Assembly: GCA_035771175.1 (NCBI GenBank)
Contig: JAYMFD010001271.1
Coordinates: forward strand, 2,356,001 to 2,420,000
Source of the DNA: Paratinospora sagittata
Lineage: Eukaryota; Streptophyta; Magnoliopsida; Ranunculales; Menispermaceae
Direction: 5' to 3'
Length of the DNA stretch: 64,000 bases
A program made the position numbers and the translations under genes. The notes under the pieces are model-generated. The model was not told the DNA's origin. It did not search any database and saw only the letters and a list, made by a program, of their open reading frames with translations. Positions 1 through 10,541 of this stretch are shown in pieces. Within the stretch, counting starts at the first letter, position 1; each line of letters opens with the position of its first letter.

Positions 1-73
1 AGTTCTTCTTTTTATCCCTTTTGTGCTGAGATTTTAAGAAGCAATTCATTGTTTTAAACTGTAAGTATATGAA

Positions 74-94
74 GTGTTCTCAGTAAGAGAACAC
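74..94. other. Perfect inverted repeat GTGTTCTC-AGTAA-GAGAACAC (representative copy)
   Basis: An 8-bp stem with 5-base loop, 73 bases after each monomer start. I find it in every monomer except 13, where that part is deleted. Only monomer 39 has a stem mismatch and only monomer 43 a loop change. It could be a cruciform or RNA hairpin or a binding site for a dimeric protein; conservation by array homogenisation alone is also possible. Confidence 0.85.
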
Positions 95-160
95 AACACA
101 TCACCTATATTCTTTCTTTGAGGGCTACAACTAATCATCAAGAACACATCAAATTATAGC

Positions 161-168
161 TATAAAAG
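161..168 (+). promoter_or_regulatory. TATA-like box TATAAAAG (representative copy)
   Basis: 'agctataaaagtcaac' matches the eukaryotic TATA consensus and is kept in every monomer that retains this part, at offset 160 (147 in J). AT-rich DNA yields such matches by chance, and there is no independent evidence of transcription. It could serve a satellite non-coding transcript. Confidence 0.3.
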
Positions 169-1102
169 TCAACATAGATCAAGCTCTAAGAACGAATACA
201 TATCTTAATGCTAATGCATTAGTTCAATCTTAGGTGTGTAGGCTAACCTCTCGATCAATCTCAGCACGAAAACTTTCGAAATTGCAAAGTCTTCAATTTC
301 ACTTGGATTTGGTATTTGATTTTGACAAAATATTTTCTAAAATGTTTTAATCAGAATTTCAATGAGTTTTGAATGATTTAAAAGTGTTTTGAGTCAATGG
401 AATGGTTCTTAAGTGTTAAAATATTATTTTTTCCAAAATCGGGCTATCCACCACTTTGCCAAAATCTTACAAATGGTAATCGCGCACTATCAGTGTTGAT
501 AGCACGCTGATAGGCTTGAATAATTAAAAATTAATTTTTTTGGAAAATTGCCTTCAGCGCACTATCCCTGTTGATAACTCGCTATAAAGTAGTTACCGTG
601 ATCTTTCGATTTTTACTAATGGCGTGCTATAGGTCTCGATTGCACGCTAACGGAAAGTGGAAAAAAATCGAGCTCTTCGGTATGTGTATATCGACTTACA
701 ATAGCCCGCTATAAGTCATTAGTGTGCATGATACACAACCCAATAGCATGCTGTCCAAGTTTGAGTTAGAAATCTTACATTTCTTACAAGAAAAACGTAG
801 GCCCTTTCCCTTACTCGATTTTTCCATTTCTTACACAGTTTTGACGGAGAATCGTAACTGAAATATTCTCCACTAAGACATGGATGATGCCCATTGTTTC
901 GCGCGGCCAAAACAACTTTAGATTAAACAATGTTTTGGAATCAAATCATTTCCTACTCTCTTGCTCTTTAACCTGCAATTGCTAATTTAATAAAACACTC
1001 ATTGTCTAATTTTCAAAGATACAACACACACGATTTCAGCAAGTTAGACTGAGCTTTCTAAAGAGTATTTCAAAAGAAGAAAGTCGTGATTCTTGCATTA
1101 CC

Positions 1103-1108
1103 AATAAA
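1103..1108 (+). promoter_or_regulatory. AATAAA hexamer (representative copy)
   Basis: 'ccaataaatgc' near the end of each monomer matches the poly(A) hexamer, with T-rich 'tcattgttt' about 45 bp on. It also survives in types whose flanks changed ('acaataaagg' in E, 'ccaataaagg' in F and K). As a single short motif the support is weak. Confidence 0.2.
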
Positions 1109-1165
1109 TGCTTCGACCCGAATCAAAGTTGGAAACTGTCTTGAAGATAACTTCATTGTTTAACA

Positions 1166-2331
1166 AGTTCTTCATTTTATCCCTTTTGTGCTGAGATTTT
1201 AAGAAGCAATTCATTGTTTTAAACTGTAAGTATATGAAGTGTTCTCAGTAAGAGAACACAACACATCACCTATATTCTTTCTCTAAGAGCTACAACTAAT
1301 CATCAAGAACACATCAAATTATAGCTATAAAAGTCAACAAAGATCAAGCTCTAAGAACGAATACATATCTTAATGCTAATGCATTAGTTCAATCTTAGGT
1401 GTGTAGGCTAACCTCTCGATCAATCTCAGCACGAAAACTTTCTAAATTGCAAAGTCTTCAATTTCACTTGGATTTGGTATTTGATTTTGACAAAATATTT
1501 TCTAAAAGGTTTTAATCATAATTTCAATGAGTTTTGAATGATTTAAAAGTGTTTTGAGTCAATGGAATGGTTCTTAAGTGTTAAAATATTATTTTTTCCA
1601 AAATCGGGCTATCCACCATTTTGCCAAAATCTTACAAATGGTAATCGCGCATTATCAGTGTTGATAGCACGCTGATAGGCTTGAATAATCAAAAATCAAT
1701 TTTTTTGGAAAATTGCGTTCAGCGCACTATCCCTTTTGATAACTTGCTATAAAGTAGTTACCGTGATCTTTCGATTTTTACTAATGGCGTGCTATAGGTC
1801 TCGATTGCACGCTAACGGAAAGTGGAAAAAAATCGAGCTCTTGGGTATGCGTATATCGACTTACAATAGCCCGCTATAAGTCATTAGGGTGCATGCTACA
1901 CAACCTAATAGCATGTTATCCAAGTTTGAGTTAGAAATCTCACATTTCTAAAGAGAAAAACGCAGGCCCTTTCCCTTGCTCGATTTTTCTATTCCTTGCA
2001 CAGTTTTGACGTGGAATCGTAACTGAAATATTCTCCACTAACACATGGATGATGCCCATTGTTTCGCACGGCCAAAACAACTTTAGATTAAACAATGTTT
2101 TGAATTCAAATCATTTCCTACTCTCTTGCTGTTTAACCTGCAATTGCAAATTTAATAAAACACACATTGTCTAATTTTTTAAAGATACAACACACACGAT
2201 TTCAGCAAGTTAGACTGAGCTTTCCAAAGAGTATTTCAAAAGAAGAAAGTTGTGATTCTTGCATTGCCAATAAATGCTTCGGCCCGAATCAAAGTTGGAA
2301 ACTGTCTTGAAGATAACTTCAATGTTTAACA
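1166..2331 (+). repeat. Monomer 2, type B
   Basis: 1,166 bp. Type B markers are 'ttcttcatttt', 'tctctaagagc', 'ccaccattttgcc', 'gcgcattatc', 'gggtatgcgt', 'taagagaaa'-like 'ctaaagagaaaa' and the EcoRI site in 'ttttgaattc'. The second dyad palindrome is damaged ('atagcatgttat'). Confidence 0.95.
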
Positions 2332-3513
2332 AGTTCTTCTTTTTATCCCTTTTGTACTGAGATTTTATGAAGCAATTCATTGTTTTAAACTGTAAGTATA
2401 TGAAGTGTTCTCAGTAAGAGAACACAACACATCACCTATATTCTTTTTCTGAGAGCTACAACTAATCATCAAGAACACATCAAATTATAGCTATAAAAGT
2501 CAACAAAGATCAAGCTCTAAGAACGAAGCCATATCTTAATGCTAACGCATTAGTTTAATCTTAGGTGTGTAGGGTAACCTCTCGATCAATATCAGCACGA
2601 AAACTTTCTAAATTGCAAAGTCTTCAATCTCACTTGGATTTGGTATTTGATTTTGACAAAATATTTTCTAAAAGGTTTTAATCATAATTTCAATGAGTTT
2701 TGAATGATTTAAAAGTGTTTTGAGTCAATGGAATGGTTCTTCAGTGTTAAAATATTAATTTTTCCAAAATCGGGCTATCCACCACTTTGCCAAAATTTTA
2801 CAAAAGGTAATCGCGCACTATCAGTGTTGATAGCACGGTGATAGGCTTGAATAATCAAAAATCAATTTTTTTGGAAAATTGCCTTAAGCGCGCTATCCCT
2901 CGCTATCCCTTTTGATAACTCGCTATAAAGTAGTTACCGTGATCTTTCGATTTTTACTAAAATGTTCAATAGCATGCTATAGGGAGATTGCACGCTAACG
3001 GAAAGTGCAAAAAACTCGAGCTCTTGGGTATGTGTATATCGACTTACAATAGCCCGCTATAAGTCATTAGTGCGCATGATACACAACCCAATAGCATGCT
3101 ATCCAAGTTTGTGTTAGAAATCTCACATTTCTAACAAGAAAAATGTAGGCCCTTTCCCTTACTCGATTTTTCCATTTCTTACACAGTTTTGACGGGGAAT
3201 CGTAACTGAAATATTCTCCACTAAGACATGGATGATGCCAATTGTTTCGCGCGGCCAAAACAACTTTAGATTAAACAATGTTTTGAAATCAAATCATTTC
3301 CTACTCTCTTGCTGTTTAACCTGCAATTGCTAATTTAATAAAACACTCATTGTCTAATTTTCAAAGCTACAACACACACGATTTCAGCAAGTTAGACTGA
3401 GCTTTCCAAAGAGTGTTTCAAAAAAAGAGAGTCGTGATTTTTGCATTGTCAATAAATGCTTCGACCCGAATCAAAGTTGGAAACTGTCTTGAAGATAACT
3501 TCATTGTTTAACA
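2332..3513 (+). repeat. Monomer 3, type C
   Basis: 1,182 bp. Type C markers are 'ttttatgaagc', 'ctttttctgag', 'aacgcattagttt', 'cttcagtgtt', 'gcacggtgat', the perfect 10-bp tandem duplication at 2891-2910 and 'aaaaaaagagagtcg'-type tail. Both 12-bp palindromes are intact. Confidence 0.95.
2891..2910 (+). repeat. Perfect 10-bp tandem duplication (cgctatccct)2 in type C
   Basis: Two exact copies back to back. The same doubling occurs in F and G and accounts for their 1,182-1,184 bp length against about 1,172 bp. It lies inside the dyad cluster and adds an extra GCTATC half-site. Confidence 0.9.
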
Positions 3514-4140
3514 AGTTCTTCTTTTTATCCCTTTTGTGCTGAGATTTTACGAAGCAATTCATTGTTTTAAACTGTAAGTATATGAAGTGTTCTCAGTAAG
3601 AGAACACAACACATCACCTATATTCTTTCTCTGAGAGCTACAACTAATCATCAAGAACACATCAAATTATAGCTATAAAAGTCAACAAAGATCAAGCTCT
3701 AAGAACGAAGCCATATCTTAATGCTAATGCATTGGTTCAATCATAGGTGTGTAGGGTAATCTCTCGATCAATCTCAGCACGAAAACTTTCTAAATTGCAA
3801 AGTCTTCAATTTCACTTGGATTTGGTATTTGATTTTGACAAAATATTTTCTAAAAGGTTTTAATCATAATTTCAATGAGTTTTGAATGATTTAAAAGTGT
3901 TTTGAGTCAATGGAATGGTTCTTAAGTGTTAAAATAATAATTTTTCCAAAATCGGGCTATCCACCACTTTGCCAAAATCTTACAAAAGGGTATCGCGCAC
4001 TATCAGTGTTGATAGCACGCTGATAGGCTTGAATAATCAAAAATCAATTTTTTTGGAAAATTGCATTCAACGCACTATCCCTTTTGATAACTTGCTATAA
4101 AGTAGTTACCGTGATCTTTCGATTTTTACTAAAATGTTCA

Positions 4141-4152
4141 ATAGCATGCTAT
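4141..4152. repeat. 12-bp perfect palindrome ATAGCATGCTAT, first copy
   Basis: Self-complementary over 12 bases with a central SphI-type GCATGC. Present in clade 2 types (for example also at 2969-2980). In types A, B and H it is replaced by 'atggcgtgctat', a 9-bp-shorter form. Confidence 0.9.
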
Positions 4153-4262
4153 AGGGAGATTGCACGCTAACGGAAAGTGCAAAAAACTCGAGCTCTTGGG
4201 AATGTGTATATCGACTTACAATAGCCCGCTATAAGTCATTAGTGCGCATGATACACAACCCA

Positions 4263-4274
4263 ATAGCATGCTAT
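4263..4274. repeat. 12-bp perfect palindrome ATAGCATGCTAT, second copy
   Basis: Lies 122 bp after the first copy; the spacing is the same in monomer 3 (2969 and 3091). In A and H one base is changed ('atagcatgctgt'), and in B the right arm decays. Confidence 0.9.
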
Positions 4275-4685
4275 CCAAGTTTGAGTTTGAAATCTCACAT
4301 TTCTAACAAGAAAAACGTAGGCCCTTTCCCTTACTGGATTTTTCCATTTCTTACACAGTTTTCACGGGGAATCGTAACTGAAATATTCTCCACAAAAACA
4401 TGGATGGTGCCCATTGTTTCGCGCGGCCAAAACAACTTTATATTAAACAATGTTTTGAAATCAAATCATTTCCTACTCTCTTGCTGTTTAACCTGCAATT
4501 GCTAATTTAATAAAACACTCATTGTCTAATTTTCAAAGATACAACACACACGATTTCAGCAAGTTAGACTGAGCTTTCCAAAGAGTATTTCAAAAGAAGA
4601 AAGTCGTGATTCTTGCATTGCCAATAAATGCTTCGGCCCGAATCAAAGTTGGAAACTGTCTTGAAGATAACTTCATTGTTTAACA

Positions 4686-5856
4686 AGTTCTTCTTTTTAT
4701 CCCTTTTGTGCTGAGATTTTAAGAAGCAATTCATTGTTTTAAACTGTAAGTATATGAAGTGTTCTCAGTAAGAGAACACAACACATCACCTATATTCTTT
4801 CTCTGAGAGCTACAACAAATCATCAAGAACACATCAAATTATAGCTATAAAAGTCAACAAAGATCAAGCTCTAAGAACGAAGCCATATCTTAATGCTAAT
4901 GCATTGGTTCAATCATAGGTGTGTAGGGTAATCTCTCGATCAATCTCAGCACGAAAACTTTCTAAATTGCAAAGTCTTCAATTTCACTTGGATTTGGTAT
5001 TTGATTTTGACAAAATATTTTCTAAAAGGTTTTAATCATAATTTCAATGAGTTTTGAATGATTTAAAAGTGTTTTGAGTCAATGGAATGGTTCTTAAGTG
5101 TTAAAATATTAATTTTTCCAAAATCGGGCTATCCACCACTTTGCCAAAATCTTACAAAATGTAATCGCGCACTATCAGTGTTGATAGCACGCTGATAGGC
5201 TTGAATAATCAAAAATCAATTTTTTTGGAAAATTGCCTTCAGCGCACTATCCCTTTTGATAACTCGCTATAAAGTAGTTACCGTGATCTTTCGATTTTTA
5301 CTAAAATGTTCAATAGCATGCTATAGGGAGATTGCACGCTAACGGAAAGTGCAAAAAACTCGAGCTCTTTGGTATGTGTATATCGACATACAATAGCCCG
5401 CTATAAGTCATTAGTGCGCATGATACAAAACCCAATAGCATGCTATCCAAGTTTGAGTTAGAAATCTCACATTTCTAACAAGAAAAACGTAGGCCCTTTC
5501 CCTTACTCGATTTTTCCATTTCTTACACAGTTTTGACAGGGAATCGTAATGAAATATTCTCCACTAAGACATGGATGATGCCCATTGTTTCGCGCGGCCA
5601 AAACAACTTTAGATTAAACAATGTTTTGAATTTAAATCATTTCCTACTCTCTTTCTGTTTAAACTGCAATTGCTGATTTAATAAAATACAAATTGTCTAA
5701 TTTTTAAAGATACAACACACACGATTTCAGCAAGTTAGACTGAGCTTTCCAAAGAGTATTTCAAAAGAAGAAAGTCGTGATTCTTGCATTGACAATAAAG
5801 GCTTCGGCCCGAATCAAAGTTGGAAACTGTCTTGAAGATAACTTCATTGTTTAACA
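4686..5856 (+). repeat. Monomer 5, type E
   Basis: 1,171 bp. Head resembles D ('gcattggttc') but with 'ctacaacaaatc'. The tail has 'gaatttaaatc', 'tgctgattt' and 'gacaataaagg'. One base is missing in 'cgtaatgaaa' (others 'cgtaactgaaa'). Private 'cgacatac' near 5385. Confidence 0.95.
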
Positions 5857-7021
5857 AGTTCTTCTTTTTATCCCTTTTGTGCTGAGATTTTAAGAAGCAA
5901 TTCATTGTTTTAAACTGTAAGTATATGAAGTGTTCTCAGTAAGAGAACACAACACATCACCTATATTCTTTCTTTGAGGGCTACAACTAATCATCAAGAA
6001 CACATCAAATTATAGCTATAAAAGTCAACATAGATCAAGCTCTAAGAACGAATACATATCTTAATGCTAATGCATTAGTTCAATCTTAGGTGTGTAGGCT
6101 AACCTCTCGATCAATCTCAGCACGAAAACTTTCGAAATTGCAAAGTCTTCAATTTCACTTGGATTTGGTATTTGATTTTGACAAAATATTTTCTAAAATG
6201 TTTTAATCATAATTTCAATGAGTTTTGAATGATTTAAAAGTGTTTTGAGTCAATGGAATGGTTCTTAAGTGTTAAAATATTATTTTTTCCAAAATCGGGC
6301 TATCCACCACTTTGCCAAAATCTTACAAATGGTAATCGCGCACTATCAGTGTTGATAGCACGCTGATAGGCTTGAATAATTAAAAATTAATTTTTTTGGA
6401 AAATTGCCTTCAGCGCACTATCCCTGTTGATAACTCGCTATAAAGTAGTTACCGTGATCTTTCGATTTTTACTAATGGCGTGCTATAGGTCTCGATTGCA
6501 CGCTAACGGAAAGTGGAAAAAAATCGAGCTCTTCGGTATGTGTATATCGACTTACAATAGCCCGCTATAAGTCATTAGTGTGCATGATACACAACCCAAT
6601 AGCATGCTGTCCAAGTTTGAGTTAGAAATCTTACATTTCTTACAAGAAAAACGTAGGCCCTTTCCCTTACTCGATTTTTCCACTTCTTACACAGTTTTGA
6701 CGGAGAATCGTAACTGAAATATTCTCCACTAAGACATGGATGATGCCCATTGTTTCGCGCGGCCAAAACAACTTTAGATTAAACAATGTTTTGGAATCAA
6801 ATCATTTCCTACTCTCTTGCTCTTTAACCTGCAATTGCTAATTTAATAAAACACTCATTGTCTAATTTTCAAAGATACAACACACACGATTTCAGCAAGT
6901 TAGACTGAGCTTTCTAAAGAGTATTTCAAAAGAAGAAAGTCGTGATTCTTGCATTACCAATAAATGCTTCGACCCGAATCAAAGTTGGAAACTGTCTTGA
7001 AGATAACTTCATTGTTTAACA
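5857..7021 (+). repeat. Monomer 6, type A
   Basis: 1,165 bp. Nearly identical to monomer 1; the differences I saw are the restored T of 'atcataat' and 'tccacttctt' near 6682. Confidence 0.95.
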
Positions 7022-8187
7022 AGTTCTTCATTTTATCCCTTTTGTGCTGAGATTTTAAGAAGCAATTCATTGTTTTAAACTGTAAGTATATGAAGTGTTC
7101 TCAGTAAGAGAACACAACACATCACCTATATTCTTTCTCTAAGAGCTACAACTAATCATCAAGAACACATCAAATTATAGCTATAAAAGTCAACAAAGAT
7201 CAAGCTCTAAGAACGAATACATATCTTAATGCTAATGCATTAGTTCAATCTTAGGTGTGTAGGCTAACCTCTCGATCAATCTCAGCACGAAAACTTTCTA
7301 AATTGCAAAGTCTTCAATTTCACTTGGATTTGGTATTTGATTTTGACAAAATATTTTCTAAAAGGTTTTAATCATAATTTCAATGAGTTTTGAATGATTT
7401 AAAAGTGTTTTGAGTCAATGGAATGGTTCTTAAGTGTTAAAATATTAATTTTTCCAAAATCGGGCTATCCACCATTTTGCCAAAATCTTACAAATGGTAA
7501 TCGCGCATTATCAGTGTTGATAGCACGCTGATAGGCTTGAATAATCAAAAATCAATTTTTTTGGAAAATTGCGTTCAGCGCACTATCCCTTTTGATAACT
7601 TGCTATAAAGTAGTTACCGTGATCTTTCGATTTTTACTAATGGCGTGCTATAGGTCTCGATTGCACGCTAACGGAAAGTGGAAAAAAATCGAGCTCTTGG
7701 GTATGCGTATATCGACTTACAATAGCCCGCTATAAGTCATTAGGGTGCATGCTACACAACCTAATAGCATATTATCCAAGTTTGAGTTAGAAATCTCACA
7801 TTTCTAAAGAGAAAAACGCAGGCCCTTTCCCTTGCTCGATTTTTCTATTCCTTGCACAGTTTTGACGTGGAATCGTAACTGAAATATTCTCCACTAACAC
7901 ATGGATGATGCCCATTGTTTCGCACGGCCAAAACAACTTTAGATTAAACAATGTTTTGAATTCAAATCATTTCCTACTCTCTTGCTGTTTAACCTGCAAT
8001 TGCAAATTTAATAAAACACACATTGTCTAATTTTTTAAAGATACAACACACACGATTTCAGCAAGTTAGACTGAGCTTTCCAAAGAGTATTTCAAAAGAA
8101 GAAAGTTGTGATTCTTGCATTGCCAATAAATGCTTCGGCCCGAATCAAAGTTGGAAACTGTCTTGAAGATAACTTCAATGTTTAACA
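7022..8187 (+). repeat. Monomer 7, type B
   Basis: 1,166 bp. Nearly identical to monomer 2. It has 'ttaatttttcc' where monomer 2 has 'ttattttttcc', and 'agcatattatcc' erodes the second dyad further. Confidence 0.95.
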
Positions 8188-9369
8188 AGTTCTTCTTTTT
8201 ATCCCTTTTGTACTGAGATTTTATGAAGCAATTCATTGTTTTAAACTGTAAGTATATGAAGTGTTCTCAGTAAGAGAACACAACACATCTCCTATATTCT
8301 TTTTCTGAGAGCTACAACTAATCATCAAGAACACATCAAATTATAGCTATAAAAGTCAACAAAGATCAAGCTCTAAGAACGAAGCCATATCTTAATGCTA
8401 ACGCATTAGTTTAATCTTAGGTGTGTAGGGTAACCTCTCGATCAATATCAGCACGAAAACTTTCTAAATTGCAAAGTCTTCAATCTCACTTGGATTTGGT
8501 ATTTGATTTTGACAAAATATTTTCTAAAAGGTTTTAATCATAATTTCAATGAGTTTTGAATGATTTAAAAGTGTTTTGAGTCAATGGAATGGTTCTTCAG
8601 TGTTAAAATATTAATTTTTCCAAAATCGGGCTATCCACCACTTTGCCAAAATTTTACAAAAGGTAATCGCGCACTATCAGTGTTGATAGCACGGTGATAG
8701 GCTTGAATAATCAAAAATCAATTTTTTTGGAAAATTGCCTTAAGCGCGCTATCCCTCGCTATCCCTTTTGATAACTCGCTATAAAGTAGTTACCGTGATC
8801 TTTCGATTTTTACTAAAATGTTCAATAGCATGCTATAGGGAGATTGCACGCTAACGGAAAGTGCAAAAAACTCGAGCTCTTGGGTATGTGTATATCGACT
8901 TACAATAGCCCGCTATAAGTCATTAGTGCGCATGATACACAACCCAATAGCATGCTATCCAAGTTTGTGTTAGAAATATCACATTTCTAACAAGAAAAAT
9001 GTAGGCCCTTTCCCTTACTCGATTTTTCCATTTCTTACACAGTTTTGACGGGGAATAGTAACTGAAATATTCTCCACTAAGACATGGATGATGCCAATTG
9101 TTTCGCGCGGCCAAAACAACTTTAGATTAAACAATGTTTTGAAATCAAATCATTTCCTACTCTCTTGCTGTTTAACCTGCAATTGCTAATTTAATAAAAC
9201 ACTCATTGTCTAATTTTCAAAGATACAACACACACGATTTCAGCAAGTTAGACTGAGCTTTCCAAAGAGTGTTTCAAAAAAAGAGAGTCGTGATTTTTGC
9301 ATTGTCAATAAATGCTTCGACCCGAATCAAAGTTGGAAACTGTCTTGAAGATAACTTCATTGTTTAACA
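8188..9369 (+). repeat. Monomer 8, type C
   Basis: 1,182 bp. Copy of monomer 3 with private changes 'acatctcctat', 'gaaatatcac' and 'ggaatagtaac'. Confidence 0.95.
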
Positions 9370-10541
9370 AGTTTTTCTTTTTATCCCTTTTGTGCTGAGA
9401 TTTTACGGAGCAATTCATTGTTTTAAACTGTAAGTATATGAAGTGTTCTCAGTAAGAGAACACAACACATCACCTATATTCTTTCTCTGAGAGCTACAAC
9501 TAATCATCAAGAACACATCAAATTATAGCTATAAAAGTCAACAAAGATCAAGCTCTAAGAACGAAGCCATATCTTAATGCTAATGCATTGGTTCAATCAT
9601 AGGTGTGTAGGGTAATCTCTCGATCAATCTCAGCACGAAAACTTTCTAAATTGCAAAGTCTTCAATTTCACTTGGATTTGGTATTTGATTTTGACAAAAT
9701 ATTTTCTAAAAGGTTTTAATCATAATTTCAATGAGTTTTGAATGATTTAAAAGTGTTTTGAGTCAATGGAATGGTTCTTAAGTGTTAAAATATTAATTTT
9801 TCCAAAATCGGGCTATCCACCACTTTGCCAAAATCTTACAAAAGGGAATCGCGCACTATCAGTGTTGATAGCACGCTGATAGGCTTGAATAATCAAAAAT
9901 CAATTTTTTTGGAAAATTGCATTCAGCGCACTATCCCTTTTGATAACTTGCTATAAAGTAGTTACCGTGATCTTTCGATTTTTACTAAAATGTTCAATAG
10001 CATGCTATAGGGAGATTGCACGCTAACGGAAAGTGCAAAAAACTCGAGCTCTTGGGAATGTGTATATCGACTTACAATAGCCCGCTATAAGTCATTAGTG
10101 CGCATGATACACAACCCAATAGCATGCTATCCAAGTTTGAGTTTGAAATCTCACATTTCTAACAAGAAAAACGTAGGCCCTTTCCCTTACTGGATTTTTC
10201 CATTTCTTACACAGTTTTCACGGGGAATCGTAACTGAAATATTCTCCACAAAAACATGGATGGTGCCCATTGTTTCGCGCGGCCAAAACAACTTTATATT
10301 AAACAATGTTTTGAAATCAAATCATTTCCTACTCTCTTGCTGTTTAACCTGCAATTGCTAATTTAATAAAACACTCATTGTCTAATTTTCAAAGATACAA
10401 CACACACGATTTCAGCAAGTTAGACTGAGCTTTCCAAAGAGTATTTCAAAAGAAGAAAGTCGTGATTCTTGCATTGCCAATAAATGCTTCGGCCCGAATC
10501 AAAGTTGGAAACTGTCTTGAAGATAACTTCATTGTTTAACA
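9370..10541 (+). repeat. Monomer 9, type D
   Basis: 1,172 bp. Copy of monomer 4. Private head changes 'gtttttcttt' and 'ttacggagc'. Confidence 0.95.

Larger units (their letters stand above)
1..1165 (+). repeat. Monomer 1, type A
   Basis: 1,165 bp. Type A markers are 'tttgagggct', 'gaatacat', 'aaaatgttttaatc', 'ggcgtgctatagg', 'ctcttcggtatg' and 'ttttggaatc'. A private T-to-G change at 354 gives 'atcagaat' where every other monomer has 'atcataat'. Confidence 0.95.
4000..4274. other. Cluster of ATAGC-NN-GCTAT dyads (representative copy in monomer 4)
   Basis: Within about 275 bp the dyad ATAGC-NN-GCTAT appears perfectly at 4141-4152, 4221-4232 and 4263-4274. Degenerate copies lie at 4012-4023, 4087-4098 and 4159-4170. 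A related inverted repeat, CTATCA-GTGT-TGATAG, lies at 4000-4015. The cluster sits at about offset 486-761 in every monomer and is where the two monomer clades differ most. Possible roles are a protein-binding array or relics of short subrepeats from which the monomer grew. Confidence 0.75.
3514..4685 (+). repeat. Monomer 4, type D
   Basis: 1,172 bp. Type D markers are 'ttttacgaagc', 'gaagccat', 'gcattggttc', 'gggaatgtg', 'ttactggat' and 'ctttatatt'. It has the C variant in 'gttttcacgg' that closes the minus-strand frame and opens a plus-strand one. Confidence 0.95.
1..5856 (+). repeat. Family-1 HOR, copy 1 (A-B-C-D-E, 5 monomers)
   Basis: Five distinct monomers form one unit of 5,856 bp, and the next monomer (5857) resumes type A almost base for base. 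Corresponding landmarks at 719/6575, 3067/8923 and 4242/10098 are all exactly 5,856 bp apart, so no net indel separates the two copies up to the D monomer. Confidence 0.95.
5857..10541 (+). repeat. Family-1 HOR, copy 2, four monomers (A-B-C-D)
   Basis: This repeats copy 1 through type D. The expected fifth monomer E begins at 10542 but turns into the family-2-like type F within its first 200 bp, so the HOR is truncated by a family switch rather than by a deletion. Confidence 0.93.

Noticed and set aside
719..910. Repeated 63-codon minus-strand frame as a gene family (about 38 copies)
   Set aside because: It starts at TTG, has no internal methionine, shows no recognisable domain, and is broken in B (early TAG), E (one-base loss) and monomer 15 (TGA). 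Its conservation is that of the whole monomer.
3733..3745. tRNA or SINE-like B box ('ggttcaatca')
   Set aside because: Partial match to the RNA polymerase III B box in D, E and I only; no A box at proper spacing and no cloverleaf.
4242..4505. 87-codon plus-strand frame as a gene
   Set aside because: It overlaps the other frame on the opposite strand, starts at GTG, exists only where one base removes a TGA, and has no recognisable family.
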